Shown piece by piece: positions 39,640-49,044 of a stretch of DNA of 64,000 nucleotides. A model generated the notes under the pieces. It worked only from the letters and a program-made list of their open reading frames with translations. It was not told the origin of the DNA and did no database searches. The first letter of the stretch is position 1. Every line of letters begins with the position of its first letter. This DNA is from Myxococcales bacterium. GTDB taxonomy: Bacteria; Myxococcota_A; UBA9042. Position numbers and translations under genes: made by a program. The DNA is taken from contig SHZF01000014.1 of the NCBI GenBank assembly GCA_009692425.1, positions 1-64,000 of the forward strand. Direction: 5' to 3'.

Positions 39640-42393
39640 TTACGCTTCGGCCGACGGCTTGACGACCGCACGGCTCGACACGACGGCCGTGGGCGACGTG
39701 ACGCCATCGCCGTCGGACTCCCCCGCGCCGTTCGCGTGCGTGCCGGCGGGGCCCGGGTCCGTGCGCGTCGCTGCCCGCAGGTTCGGGTCGGTCTGCGTGA
39801 ACTTCCCCTTCGGCTGCGGGGGCCGCACCCCCACGCCGCCATCGGCCATCAGCGCCACCCGCCGCACGTCGTCGGACACGGCGGCACGCCCACCGGGGGC
39901 CGGCCCGAGCGCCTCGCCCAGTTGCCCGATAGCCGGCGCGTGCCCCGGCGCCGGCAGGTAGAGCGGGCGCGTGTGGCGCATCCCGATGACGGTGCGCACA
40001 AAGGCCTGCTCGACGGCGGCCAATTCGCGCAGCGTGAGGTCACATTCGTCGAACTGCCCGTCTTCGAGCTTGCCCGCGATGATCTTCTTGACGAGTGCTT
40101 GGACGCGCAGCGGATTTGGCTCCGGCAGCGCCTTGGCGGCGGCTTCGACGGCGTCGGCCAGCATGAGCACCGCCGTCTCGCGCCGCTGGGGCCTGGGCCC
40201 TGGATAACGAAAGTCGGCGTCGTTGACGCCGTCGCCCGCCTCGAGGCCGGCCCGCACCGCGCGGTGATAGAAGTGCGCGATCAAGCTCGTGCCGTGGTGC
40301 TGGGGCACGAAATCGATGATCTCGTCGGGCAGGCCGAAGTCCTTGAGCAGCTTGATCCCGTCCTTCACATGGCTCTTGATGATCAACGCAGACAGGTGCG
40401 GCTTGAGCTTGTCGTGGGGGTTCTCGCCCGACTGGTTCTCCGCGAAATAGCGGGGAGCCCGCGTCTTGCCGACGTCGTGATAGTAGGCACCGACGCGGGC
40501 CAGCAGGCCGTTGGCGCCGATCGCGTCGCAGCCGGCCTGGGCCAGGTTGCCGACCATGACGGAGTGCGTGAACGTGCCCGGCGTCTCGGTCGCCAACAGC
40601 CGCAGCGCGGGGTGATTCATCGAGGTCAGTTCGAGCAGCTTGATGTCGGTGAGGCGATTGAAGCCGCTCTCGAAAATCGGCGTCAGTGCGGACAACAGCA
40701 GGTAGCAGGCCACGCCGGACGCCAGACCCGCAGTGAGCAGCAGGCCGTTTTGCGGGTCGAGCCACTCTGTGCCGATCGGTTGGGTGTACAGGGCCACGGC
40801 GAGCGCACAGGTCGCCGCCACTGCCGCGATCGTCACGCCGGCCCGCACCAGATCGGAGCGTTGTCGAAAGTGGCGCGCCGCGTGCACGCCCGCCAGGCCC
40901 AGCACCAGCGATTCGAGCGTGACGAGCAGCGCCATGGTCTGGTTCTGGCGCAACAACGCGGCGTTCTGCGCCATCAGGCCGGCGACGGTGGCGCACAGCA
41001 CGACAAACGGCGCCGCCGTGAAGGGGCGCAGGAAAAGTGTTGCCAGCGTCGGCCCCAACGCGTACGGCAGCGCGACCAGCCACATCTCGGCCGTGATCGG
41101 ACCGCCGGGCACCACGACGACCGGCGCCAGCGCCACCATGGCACGCAGCGCGATCGTGTGCACGAGCAGGATGGCGCCGAGCAGGTGCGCGTCGCGCGGC
41201 CGGTAGCGGAAGTGGTGCAGGTGCCGGCTCGCAAACCCGGCGAACAGCCCGACGGCGAGGGCCAGCAAGATGGCCGTGGCCAGCCACGCGCGCGGCGTAT
41301 GGTCGTCGCCGAGGCCGTCGAACATGCGGGCGACGCGCCGCTGCAGGTCCGCCGTGACGATCTCGCCGCGCGGTAGGAGCCGCTCGCCACGCGCGAACTT
41401 CTGGTAGCGGCGCTGGGGCACCTGGGTGCGGGCGTGGTGTTCGGCGGCCTCGGTTGCGGCCATGTCGCGCTGCAGCGTGGGCGCCACCATCGCGCGCGCC
41501 AGGGCCCGCATCGCGGCGTGCAGCAACGGATCGTCAAAGCGCGACGGCTTTTTCTGCTTGACGAACTCGCCGACGTAGACTTCGGCCTGACGCAGCGCAC
41601 CCTCGACGTCGATCGCCTTGCCGCGGGCCGACGCGCGGTCGTAACGCTGGCCAGCGCCCACGTCGAACACGCCGCGCGCCAGGTCGTCGGCAAAGCGGTC
41701 CATGTCGCGCACGATGCGCTGACTCAGCAGCACGCCCGCCACGTCCGCCACGAGGAGTTCGATGTCTTCGGCAAACCCATGCTTCTTTAATGCGGGGAAC
41801 ACCTCGCCGTGCAGTTCCGTCGTCCGGACCGCCACCATGGATTCGAATTCCTGACGCAGCCGCGACAATTCCTCGTCGATCGCCGCATCCAGGGCGGTGA
41901 CGTGGGCCTGCACGATCACGTCGGGCGTGGTAGGCGGGCCCGTTTCGGGCTTGGCGCGGCGCGGCTCGGACGCCTTGGTGGGCTCGCTCTCGGCCACCAA
42001 CCGTCCCCGATCGGCGAGGTACAGGCGCCACCGTGGCCGCACGAGCCGGAACGCCGCGTGGATCGCATCGGCCCGGCGACGCACGGCGTCTGCGTCAAAC
42101 GCATAATGGACGGGAACGGCCGCCGCCGCGCGCTCCTGCAGCACCGCCAGATCGGGCACGGGCTCGATGTCATCGAAGTCACGCAGCGCCACGATGTCGC
42201 GCTCGGCAGGTCCGAGTGGCGGCGGTTCCTCGAAGGTGCGCGTCGGCCCGACCAGGACGGTTAGCGCCGCAAGCCCGACCAGCGTGAGCAACGCGTTGCC
42301 GATGCGTTGCCGCGCGAGCGCCTGCCGCTCGCGGGCGTGCTGCATCTCGCCCGGCAGACCGCCCGGCAACGGCCCACGGCGGTGCATGTTCAC
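39640..42393 (-). CDS. 7TM-HD domain phosphodiesterase (PgpH-like c-di-AMP hydrolase type)
   Basis: The predicted protein has 917 aa, near the ~700-900 usual. After a short cytoplasmic end, TM1 (~30-50), a large extracytoplasmic 7TMR-HDED region (~60-400), seven TM helices (~425-640), and a cytosolic HD domain. HD ligands: [46 protein letters not shown] and [14 protein letters not shown]. Firmicute PgpH hydrolyses c-di-AMP; in other phyla the nucleotide is less certain. The C-terminal ~90 residues are a Pro/Gly/Thr-rich tail not normally present. GTG 42393 overlaps the phoH stop and has AAGGG 6 nt before it; ATG 42387 is the alternative. Confidence 0.9.
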   Translation of the reverse strand: MNMHRRGPLPGGLPGEMQHARERQALARQRIGNALLTLVGLAALTVLVGPTRTFEEPPPLGPAERDIVALRDFDDIEPVPDLAVLQERAAAAVPVHYAFDADAVRRRADAIHAAFRLVRPRWRLYLADRGRLVAESEPTKASEPRRAKPETGPPTTPDVIVQAHVTALDAAIDEELSRLRQEFESMVAVRTTELHGEVFPALKKHGFAEDIELLVADVAGVLLSQRIVRDMDRFADDLARGVFDVGAGQRYDRASARGKAIDVEGALRQAEVYVGEFVKQKKPSRFDDPLLHAAMRALARAMVAPTLQRDMAATEAAEHHARTQVPQRRYQKFARGERLLPRGEIVTADLQRRVARMFDGLGDDHTPRAWLATAILLALAVGLFAGFASRHLHHFRYRPRDAHLLGAILLVHTIALRAMVALAPVVVVPGGPITAEMWLVALPYALGPTLATLFLRPFTAAPFVVLCATVAGLMAQNAALLRQNQTMALLVTLESLVLGLAGVHAARHFRQRSDLVRAGVTIAAVAATCALAVALYTQPIGTEWLDPQNGLLLTAGLASGVACYLLLSALTPIFESGFNRLTDIKLLELTSMNHPALRLLATETPGTFTHSVMVGNLAQAGCDAIGANGLLARVGAYYHDVGKTRAPRYFAENQSGENPHDKLKPHLSALIIKSHVKDGIKLLKDFGLPDEIIDFVPQHHGTSLIAHFYHRAVRAGLEAGDGVNDADFRYPGPRPQRRETAVLMLADAVEAAAKALPEPNPLRVQALVKKIIAGKLEDGQFDECDLTLRELAAVEQAFVRTVIGMRHTRPLYLPAPGHAPAIGQLGEALGPAPGGRAAVSDDVRRVALMADGGVGVRPPQPKGKFTQTDPNLRAATRTDPGPAGTHANGAGESDGDGVTSPTAVVSSRAVVKPSAEA

Positions 42394-43412
42394 GGGTGGC
42401 CCTTCGGCTGCGAGGTTGCCTGGCCGCGCGTCCCTTGCGTGCGGCGGGCACGGTCGGCGTCGTAGGCTTCGATGATGCGACCGACCAGGGGATGGCGCAC
42501 GACATCCTCGATGCCGAGGCGAACTACCGCGACACCCTCGGTGCCTTCGAGCACGCCGACGGCGTGCGACAGCCCTTGCTCGACGTGTCCTGGCAGATCG
42601 GACTGGCTCGGGTCGCCCGTCACAATCACCTTGCTGTGCTCGCCCAGTCGAGTCAGCACCATCCGCATCTGGTCGATGGTGCAGTTCTGGGCTTCGTCGA
42701 GGATCACGAAGCTGTTGGCCAGCGTGCGGCCACGCAAGAACCCAAGCGGCGCCACTTCGACACTGCCGCGCTCGGTCAGCCGCACGAAGCGGTCTTCGTC
42801 GACGAGGTCGCGCAGGGCGTCGTACAGCGGGCGCAAGTACGGGCTCACCTTCTCGGTCAGGTCGCCGGGCAGGAAGCCGAGCCGCTCGCCCGCCTCGACG
42901 GCCGGCCGCGTCAACACCAGCCGCTTGACCTCGCGGCGCTGCAACGCCTGAAGCGCGCACGCCATCGCGAGGAAGGTCTTGCCCGAGCCCGCCGGCCCCA
43001 GGCCGAACATGACGTCGTGCGCCGCAATCGCGTCGACATAGCGGCGCTGGCCGGGCGTGCGGGCCAGCACCGTGCCGCCAGCGGGGTCGGCATCGTCAGC
43101 ACGGCGCGGCGTTCGCGCCCGGTGCGCGTCGAGGCTCGCGACGGGCTGCCCGCGGGCATCGACAGCCCGATCCAGCGCGGCAAAATCGACGACGCCGCCG
43201 GCCCGCGCCCGGGCAAACAAGGAATGCAGCACGTCAGCCGCGAGCGCCACCTCTTCGCTGCCCCCGTGAAGGTGCAGGTCGTGGCCGCGCGGGATGACCT
43301 GTACGTTCAGTCGGGCCTCCAGGCGCCGCAGGTTCGCGTCGCGCTCACCGCAGAGAGCGCGCAGCCCCTCAGAATCCTGAAAACCTACCGTCAACCTTCG
43401 GGTTTCTGGCAT
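42390..43412 (-). CDS. phoH: PhoH-family ATPase
   Basis: The predicted protein has 340 aa, typical for PhoH/YbeZ. An N-terminal KH-like part ([20 protein letters not shown]) is followed by the P-loop ATPase: Walker [43 protein letters not shown] (Walker B) and [12 protein letters not shown]. It acts with YbeY in RNA metabolism and ribosome maturation, which the phoH > 7TM-HD > ybeY order here supports. ATG 43412 has GGGA 4 nt upstream. The gene is divergent from ssb, with 156 bp between the starts; the unit's promoter should lie there, but no clear -35/-10 pair was found. Confidence 0.95.
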   Translation of the reverse strand: MPETRRLTVGFQDSEGLRALCGERDANLRRLEARLNVQVIPRGHDLHLHGGSEEVALAADVLHSLFARARAGGVVDFAALDRAVDARGQPVASLDAHRARTPRRADDADPAGGTVLARTPGQRRYVDAIAAHDVMFGLGPAGSGKTFLAMACALQALQRREVKRLVLTRPAVEAGERLGFLPGDLTEKVSPYLRPLYDALRDLVDEDRFVRLTERGSVEVAPLGFLRGRTLANSFVILDEAQNCTIDQMRMVLTRLGEHSKVIVTGDPSQSDLPGHVEQGLSHAVGVLEGTEGVAVVRLGIEDVVRHPLVGRIIEAYDADRARRTQGTRGQATSQPKGHP

Positions 43413-43568
43413 CGTGTCCCGCGCAGGCAATCCAGCCGGAACGCGGCGCGCAGGGGACGAGCCTAGCCCATTGCGGCGCCCTGCGCCACAGCTTAGCATT
43501 GGCGCCGACTGCAGCCTCCGATCGCGCGACGGAATCGGGTCCCGCGCCGCTGCAGAGCGGGGAATGTC

Positions 43569-44093
43569 ATGGCGAACGTCAACAAGGTCATCCTGATCGG
43601 CCGACTCGGCAACCAACCGGAACTGCGCTACACGCCGGCCAACCGTGCGGTCACCGAGTTGCGGATGGCGGTCAACCACGTGTGGACCGACCGCAGCGGC
43701 CAGCGCCAAGAGAAGACCGACTGGTTTTCGGTCGACGTGTGGGACAAGCAGGCCGAAACAGCGGAGCGCTACCTGCAGAAGGGCCGCGAGGTCTACATCG
43801 AAGGGCGCCTGACGAACGACGATTGGGTCGACAAGGATGGGCAGAAGCGGTCGCGGACGAAGATCGTCTGCGAGCGGATGCAGTTCATCGGCGATCGGCG
43901 CGACGGCGAGCGCGGCCCGGGCGAAGGACGGCCGGCGCGGCCGGCGGCAGCGGGTGGCGGCGGCTCCTTTGCCGGCTCGAACACACCAGGCGGATCGGAC
44001 GCCCCGGGCGGCGGCGCAGGCCCGGCGCCGGGCATGGGCCACGACGGGCCGACAGACTACGGTCCGCCGCCAGACGACGACATTCCGTTCTAG
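43569..44093 (+). CDS. ssb: Single-stranded DNA-binding protein
   Basis: The predicted protein has 174 aa. OB-fold residues 1-110 begin [20 protein letters not shown], with [20 protein letters not shown] and [21 protein letters not shown] Gly/Pro-rich disordered linker follows, and the C-terminal tip is DDDIPF, the acidic tail that recruits replication and repair proteins. It forms a tetramer on ssDNA. GGGGAA precedes ATG 43569 by 5 nt. A small gene for a dimeric alpha/beta-barrel protein follows after 41 bp. Confidence 0.97.
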   Translation: MANVNKVILIGRLGNQPELRYTPANRAVTELRMAVNHVWTDRSGQRQEKTDWFSVDVWDKQAETAERYLQKGREVYIEGRLTNDDWVDKDGQKRSRTKIVCERMQFIGDRRDGERGPGEGRPARPAAAGGGGSFAGSNTPGGSDAPGGGAGPAPGMGHDGPTDYGPPPDDDIPF

Positions 44094-44134
44094 TGCACGG
44101 CAAGGCGGCGGCGCCGCGGCACCTCGGGAGCAGC

Positions 44135-44467
44135 ATGGCGCGACTCGGCGAATTCGTGATGCAGCACCGTTACCGCGTGGCGCCGACCGATCGCGAGCGG
44201 TTGCTGCCGCTGCTGGGACAGATCCGGGCGTATGCGCTCGATCTGGGCGTCGCGACCTTCGACGTGTGGCAAGACGATGGCGATGCCTGGCAGTGGACGG
44301 AGTTGCACGGCTACGATTCGTGGAGCCACGCGCAGCGCCTTGCCAAGAAGCCGATGCCGGCCGAGATGCATGAGGTCTATCGGTCGCTGGAGCGGTTGGT
44401 GGAAGGCGGCGCGGAGGGTGTCGAGACCGTGACGTGGAACGTGGCGGACTTACCGGACGTGAAATAG
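44135..44467 (+). CDS. Small dimeric alpha/beta-barrel-like protein (monooxygenase/NIPSNAP-like fold)
   Basis: The predicted protein has 110 aa. GGGAG lies 4 nt before ATG 44135. The pattern fits a ferredoxin-like beta-alpha-beta fold of ABM/EthD proteins: [40 protein letters not shown], then [20 protein letters not shown] and a last strand [11 protein letters not shown]. Proteins with this fold bind small hydrophobic molecules or act as cofactor-less oxygenases; no function can be assigned. It probably shares the ssb transcript, and a T-rich hairpin follows its stop. Confidence 0.6.
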   Translation: MARLGEFVMQHRYRVAPTDRERLLPLLGQIRAYALDLGVATFDVWQDDGDAWQWTELHGYDSWSHAQRLAKKPMPAEMHEVYRSLERLVEGGAEGVETVTWNVADLPDVK

Positions 44468-44469
44468 AC

Positions 44470-44491
44470 GGCCAGCTTGGCTTCGTTTTTT
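44470..44491 (+). terminator. Weak intrinsic terminator-like hairpin with T6 tract
   Basis: GCCA-GCT-TGGC is followed after TTCG by six Ts, just after the stop of the 110-aa gene. The stem is only 4-5 bp, but a T6 run is rare in this GC-rich DNA, and the site separates the ssb unit from the gap operon. Confidence 0.4.
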
Positions 44492-44576
44492 CCTCCATTG
44501 ACGGCCCCCGCTTCGATCCCTACCATCGCGCCCCCTTCCGGCCTGGCCGATCCCCGGCCGCCGCGCCGGCGCCGCC

Positions 44577-45626
44577 ATGAGCCACGCACGCCCCTTCAGT
44601 GAAAGTCCCCGCCCCCGGGTTGCCATCAATGGACTCGGCCGCATCGGTCGCGCCCTGTTGCGCATCGCCGCCGAGGACGCGAACTGTCCGTTCGACATCG
44701 TCGCAGCCAACGACCTCGCCGATGTCGGTGTGCTCGCCTGGCTGACGCGGCGCGATACCGTGCACGGCGGCGCCAAGGTCCCCGTCCACGCCGACGGCGA
44801 CGCCATCGTGGCGGGGCGCCACCGCGTCGTACTTTCGTCGATCACGGACCCGACGGCCCTGCCGTGGTCGGCACTCGGCGTTGACGTCGTGGTGGAATCG
44901 ACAGGCCGCTTTCGCACGCGCGCCCAGGCCGCTGCCCACCTGAAGGCTGGTGCGCGCCGCGTCGTGATTTCCGCACCGGGCGAGAGCAAGGACCCACCGG
45001 ACGCGACGGTCGTCATGGGCATCAATCACGGCGTTTTGCGACCTGAACATACCGTTATTTCAGCGGCTTCGTGCACGACAACCTGTCTGGCTCCCGTCGC
45101 CCACGCCCTGCACGCCGCGTTCGGGATCGTGCAAGGAACGATGACGACCGTCCACGCCTACACCGCCGATCAGGCCCTCGTCGATACGGCGCACAAGAAG
45201 GAATGGCGCCGCGGCCGTAGCGCCGCCCAGAACATCGTGCCGACCTCGACCGGGGCGGCGGCGGCGATCGGCCTCGTGTTGCCCGAACTCCAGGGGCGGC
45301 TGCACGGCATCGCGCTGCGCGTTCCGGTGCCCGACGTGTCGCTGGTCGATCTCGTGGCTCAGGTGGAGCGACCTGCGACGATCGCGTCCGTCAACCAGGT
45401 GCTGCGCACGGCGGCGGCGGCAGCGAGCCCCGGCACGCTGCGGATCGAAGACGAGCCGGTCGTGTCGTCCGACCTGATCGGCGAGGTCCATGGCTCCGTT
45501 GTCGACAGCGCGCTGACCCATGTGCAGGGCGATCGCTTGGTCAAGGTCGTCGCTTGGTACGACAACGAAGGCGGCTACGCAAACCGGCTCTATGCGCTGG
45601 TGCAACACTACGCGGCGCTGACGTAG
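44577..45626 (+). CDS. gap: Glyceraldehyde-3-phosphate dehydrogenase
   Basis: The predicted protein has 349 aa. It oxidises glyceraldehyde-3-phosphate to 1,3-bisphosphoglycerate. Motifs: Rossmann VAINGLGRIGRALLR, ANDL (Asp position typical of NAD preference), VVVESTGRF, catalytic Cys166 in ISAASCTTTCLAPV, His in TTVHAYTADQ, PTSTGAAAAIG and VAWYDNEGGY. The active-site loop is unusual: most GAPDHs read SNASCTTNCLAP, while here both Asn are replaced (SAASCTTTC). It is first in gap-pgk-tpiA-secG-dapD, with 22 bp to pgk. No Shine-Dalgarno is visible before ATG 44577, so the true start may be slightly downstream. Confidence 0.93.
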   Translation: MSHARPFSESPRPRVAINGLGRIGRALLRIAAEDANCPFDIVAANDLADVGVLAWLTRRDTVHGGAKVPVHADGDAIVAGRHRVVLSSITDPTALPWSALGVDVVVESTGRFRTRAQAAAHLKAGARRVVISAPGESKDPPDATVVMGINHGVLRPEHTVISAASCTTTCLAPVAHALHAAFGIVQGTMTTVHAYTADQALVDTAHKKEWRRGRSAAQNIVPTSTGAAAAIGLVLPELQGRLHGIALRVPVPDVSLVDLVAQVERPATIASVNQVLRTAAAAASPGTLRIEDEPVVSSDLIGEVHGSVVDSALTHVQGDRLVKVVAWYDNEGGYANRLYALVQHYAALT

Positions 45627-45648
45627 CGCTCCGGAGCAGCAAGCGGCC

Positions 45649-46893
45649 ATGGAACCCGGCGCGATCCTCAAGGAACTGAACATCCGCACGCTCAAGGAGT
45701 TGAGCTTGGCGAACCGGCGCGTGCTGGTGCGGGCCGACTTCAATGTGCCGATGGACGCCGAAGGCCGCATCACCGACGACACGCGACTGCGCGGCACGCT
45801 GCCGACGATCGAATTCGTGCGCAAGGCCGAGGGGCGGCTGATCCTGGCGTCGCACCTGGGCCGGCCGAAGGGCAAGAAGTCGCCGAAGGATTCGTTGGAG
45901 GTCGTGGGACGCTGGCTGGCCGAAGCGCTGAGCAGCGACGTGTTGGTGCCCGACGATTGCATCGGCGACGCGGCGGCCCACCTTGTGCAGAACCAGCGAC
46001 CGGGCCAGGTGATCCTGCTGGAAAATCTGCGCCACCACGCTGGCGAGGAAGAGAACAGCGAAGATTTCGCGCGCAAACTCGCAGACCTGTGCGACGTTTA
46101 CGTCAACGACGCGTTCGGCACCGTGCACCGCGCCCACGGCTCGGTCGTCGCGTTGCCGCGGCTGGTCCCGTCCCGGGGCGCGGGGCTCCTGCTGGAACGC
46201 GAAGTCGAGATGCTGTCGCGCCTCGTGCAGAGCCCTGATCAGCCGTACTTCGCGCTGCTCGGGGGCGCGAAGGTCAGCGACAAGATCGAGGTCATCGAAA
46301 GTCTGATCCCGCTCGTCTCGGGCCTCGTGATCGGGGGCGCGATGGCGTGCACGTTCCTCGCCGCCCAGGGCCACGATCTGGGCAAGTCGAAGGTCGAAAA
46401 GGATCACGAGGGCCTGGTGCGCCACCTGCTCAAGCGGTGTGCGGAGCGGGGCGTGCTCGTGCTGCTGCCGCTCGACCATGTGGTGGTCAAGGCGCTGACG
46501 CCCGCTGCACCGCACCGGGTGGTGCGCAACGGCGAATTCGAACCGGACGACATGGCGGTCGACATCGGTCCCGCAACGATCGAACTTTTCACGAACGCGC
46601 TCGCTGGCCGCGTCCCGGGTCAGACGACGGCGCCGCGCACCGTGCTGTGGAACGGGCCGATGGGCGTGTTCGAGATGGACGCGTTTGCCACCGGCACGAC
46701 GGCGGTCGCGCGGGCAGTCGGCCAGTCGGCAGCGGTCAGCGTGATCGGCGGAGGCGATTCGGCGGCGGCGATCAAGAAGGCGGGCGTCACGCCCCTGGTC
46801 ACGCACGTCTCGACGGGTGGCGGCGCGAGCCTCGAATTCCTTTCGGGTCGGTCGATGCCGGGCATCCAAGCCCTGCGCGGCGGCCGGCGCTAG
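45649..46893 (+). CDS. pgk: Phosphoglycerate kinase
   Basis: The predicted protein has 414 aa, standard length. It transfers phosphate from 1,3-bisphosphoglycerate to ADP. Motifs: RRVLVRADFNVPMD near the start, TLPTIEFV, ASHLGRPKG, VILLENLRHHAGEE, YVNDAFGTVHRAHGS, FALLGGAKVSDKI, and the nucleotide site VLWNGPMGVFEMDAFATGT, VIGGGDSAAAI and HVSTGGGASLEFLSG. It lies between gap and tpiA with gaps of 22 and 18 bp, so it is a lower-glycolysis operon. The ribosome site before ATG 45649 is weak (GGAG ~12 nt upstream). Confidence 0.97.
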   Translation: MEPGAILKELNIRTLKELSLANRRVLVRADFNVPMDAEGRITDDTRLRGTLPTIEFVRKAEGRLILASHLGRPKGKKSPKDSLEVVGRWLAEALSSDVLVPDDCIGDAAAHLVQNQRPGQVILLENLRHHAGEEENSEDFARKLADLCDVYVNDAFGTVHRAHGSVVALPRLVPSRGAGLLLEREVEMLSRLVQSPDQPYFALLGGAKVSDKIEVIESLIPLVSGLVIGGAMACTFLAAQGHDLGKSKVEKDHEGLVRHLLKRCAERGVLVLLPLDHVVVKALTPAAPHRVVRNGEFEPDDMAVDIGPATIELFTNALAGRVPGQTTAPRTVLWNGPMGVFEMDAFATGTTAVARAVGQSAAVSVIGGGDSAAAIKKAGVTPLVTHVSTGGGASLEFLSGRSMPGIQALRGGRR

Positions 46894-46911
46894 CGCCAGC
46901 AGGAGCGAACG

Positions 46912-47676
46912 ATGCCTCGTACGCCCATCGTCGGCGGGAACTGGAAGATGAACACGGACCTCGCGCAGGCCGGCACGCTGGCCGCTGAGGTGCGCCACCG
47001 GCTCGGTTCGCAGCGCGGCTGTGACGTGGTCGTCTTCCCACCGTTTCCGTTCCTGCGCCCAGTCACGGAACGCCTGGACGGTTGTCGGGTCGAAGTCGGC
47101 GCCCAAGACGTGGCCACCGAGGCCAAGGGAGCGTTCACGGGCGCGGTGGCCGGTGCCATGATCGCGTCGTGCGGTGCGTCGTGGGTACTCATCGGTCACA
47201 GCGAGCGGCGCAGCGTGTTCGGCGACAGTGACGCAGTCGTAGCCAAGAAGTTGAGCGCGGCCCTGGCCGTCGGGCTCAAGCCGGTGTTGTGTGTGGGCGA
47301 GAGCCGGTCCGAACGAGAGGCGGGCCAGACGTTTGCGGTCGTGCGGCGGCAGTTGGAGTCCGCGCTGGCGGGCCTCGCCACCGACACGTTGCGAGCGCTC
47401 GTCATCGCGTACGAACCTGTCTGGGCGATCGGTACCGGCCTCGTGGCGACGCCCGCCCAAGCCCAGGAAGTCCACGCCTTCGTGCGCGGCACCGTCGCCG
47501 ACTTGCTGGGCCGCGCATTCGCCGACGCGGTCCGCCTGCAGTACGGTGGCAGCGTCAAGGCCGACAACGCCGCCGGCCTGTGGGCCCAACCCGACATCGA
47601 CGGCTTTCTCGTCGGCGGCGCCAGCCTCGAAGCCGAGGGCTTCGCCGCAATCGTGCGGGCCCGCCGCGCCGATTAG
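46912..47676 (+). CDS. tpiA: Triosephosphate isomerase
   Basis: The predicted protein has 254 aa. It interconverts dihydroxyacetone phosphate and glyceraldehyde-3-phosphate. Catalytic residues are intact: Lys in GGNWKMN, His in VLIGHSERR, Glu in YEPVWAIGTG, and the phosphate-binding VRLQYGGSVK and FLVGGASL. AGGAG lies 6 nt before ATG 46912. Third gene of the gap-pgk-tpiA block, followed after 45 bp by secG, the common bacterial tpiA-secG order. Confidence 0.97.
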   Translation: MPRTPIVGGNWKMNTDLAQAGTLAAEVRHRLGSQRGCDVVVFPPFPFLRPVTERLDGCRVEVGAQDVATEAKGAFTGAVAGAMIASCGASWVLIGHSERRSVFGDSDAVVAKKLSAALAVGLKPVLCVGESRSEREAGQTFAVVRRQLESALAGLATDTLRALVIAYEPVWAIGTGLVATPAQAQEVHAFVRGTVADLLGRAFADAVRLQYGGSVKADNAAGLWAQPDIDGFLVGGASLEAEGFAAIVRARRAD

Positions 47677-47721
47677 TCTCCATCCACTCGCCCGCAACCT
47701 GCCCCGCAAAGGTCACACGCC

Positions 47722-48186
47722 ATGCTCTACGCCCTCGCCGTCACGGTCTACGTGATCGTCAGCCTGTTCCTCATCGTCGTCGTCCTGTTGCAGCCGGGCC
47801 AGATGCGCGGCCGCGGCGGCACCTTCGGCGGCGGTTCGTCAACGGGCTCGGCGTTCGGGGGCCGCGGCGTCTCGCCGATCATGAAGCGGATCACGACGGG
47901 GGCGGCGGCAACCTTCATGATCCTGTCGATCGTGCTCGCCCGCGCCGGCAGTGATTCGTCGGCCGTCGACGGCACCAAGTTGCCGGAAGCGGCCGCGGTC
48001 GGTGCACCCGCTGCGCCCGAAAAGCCGGACGACAAGGCCGCAACGCCCGTCGTGCCCGTCGTGCCCGTCGTGCCCGCCGCCGCTCCGTCAGAGCCAACTG
48101 CCGTTCCGTCCGTGCCGGCAGCCGCCGCAGCCGTACCTGCGCCCGCAGCGCCCGCCGCCCCGGCCGCCACGCCCGCCACACCGTAG
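47722..48186 (+). CDS. secG: Preprotein translocase subunit SecG with long Pro/Ala tail
   Basis: The predicted protein has 154 aa; typical SecG is 75-110. Two transmembrane helices, ~3-24 (VTVYVIVSLFLIVVVLLQPG) and ~55-73, with the loop GGTFGGGSSTGSAFGGRG characteristic of SecG. It stabilises the SecYEG channel. Residues ~80-154 are an Ala/Pro/Val-rich tail with VVPVVPVVP and repeated APAAPAA units, probably disordered. AAAGG lies 9 nt before ATG 47722. It is next to tpiA as in many bacteria, and dapD follows 21 bp later. Confidence 0.93.
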   Translation: MLYALAVTVYVIVSLFLIVVVLLQPGQMRGRGGTFGGGSSTGSAFGGRGVSPIMKRITTGAAATFMILSIVLARAGSDSSAVDGTKLPEAAAVGAPAAPEKPDDKAATPVVPVVPVVPAAAPSEPTAVPSVPAAAAAVPAPAAPAAPAATPATP

Positions 48187-48207
48187 TCTCCTGCCCAAAG
48201 GAACCTG

Positions 48208-49026
48208 ATGCCCCACGCTCTCGAACCGCTGGTCCGCGCGGCATTTTTGGATCGCTCCCTGCTGGCCGATCGCCGCCATGCCGGTGCGGTACTCGACGTG
48301 GTCGCCGCGCTCGACCGTGGCACGCTGCGGGTTGCCGAGCCGACGCCTGCGGGATGGATCGTGCACGACTGGGTCAAGCAGGCGATCCTGTTGTATTTCC
48401 AGGTCGCCACGATGACGGTCCACGAGGTCGGACCGTTCGAGTTCCACGACAAGATCCCGCTCAAGCACAACCTGTCGGCCCAGGGCGTGCGCGTTGTGCC
48501 GCCCGGGGTCGCCCGCTTCGGCAGCTTTCTGGAGCCCGGCGCAATCCTGATGCCCGCCTATGTCAACATCGGCGCCCGCGTCGGGGCCCGCACGATGATC
48601 GACACCTGGGCGACGGTCGGCAGTTGTGCGCAGATCGGCGCAGACGTGCACATTGCGGGCGGCGTCGGCGTCGGCGGCGTGCTCGAACCGCCGGCGGCAC
48701 GCCCCGTGATCATCGAAGACGGCTGCTTCATCGGCTCGCGCTGCATTGTCGTCGAGGGCGTCCACGTGGAGCAGGAGGCCGTGCTCGGCGCCAACGTCGT
48801 GCTGACGGCATCGACGGCGATTCTCGACGTCACCGGCGCTGAGGTCGTCGAGTATCGCGGCCGGGTGCCCGCACGCTCGGTGGTGATTCCAGGCACGCGG
48901 CCCAAGCGCTTCGCGGCCGGCGAGTACGGCGTGCCGTGCGCGCTCATCATCGGCCTGCGCAGCGAGGCGACCGACCGCAAGGTGTCGCTAAACGCGGCGC
49001 TGCGCGATTTTCAGGTGGCAGCCTAG
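48208..49026 (+). CDS. dapD: 2,3,4,5-tetrahydropyridine-2,6-dicarboxylate N-succinyltransferase
   Basis: The predicted protein has 272 aa, the family's normal size. It uses succinyl-CoA in the diaminopimelate/lysine pathway. A helical N-terminal domain with GWIVHDWVKQAILLYFQ, then the left-handed beta helix of hexapeptide repeats: RFGSFLEPGAILMPAYVNIG, TMIDTWATVGSCAQIG, VHIAGGVGVGGVLEP, and IEDGCFIGSRCIVVEGV, ending with a C-terminal strand. AAAGGAA lies 5 nt before ATG 48208. It closes the glycolytic operon and converges on serS with 18 bp between stops. Confidence 0.95.
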   Translation: MPHALEPLVRAAFLDRSLLADRRHAGAVLDVVAALDRGTLRVAEPTPAGWIVHDWVKQAILLYFQVATMTVHEVGPFEFHDKIPLKHNLSAQGVRVVPPGVARFGSFLEPGAILMPAYVNIGARVGARTMIDTWATVGSCAQIGADVHIAGGVGVGGVLEPPAARPVIIEDGCFIGSRCIVVEGVHVEQEAVLGANVVLTASTAILDVTGAEVVEYRGRVPARSVVIPGTRPKRFAAGEYGVPCALIIGLRSEATDRKVSLNAALRDFQVAA

Positions 49027-49044
49027 TTCGAATACGCGGACAAG

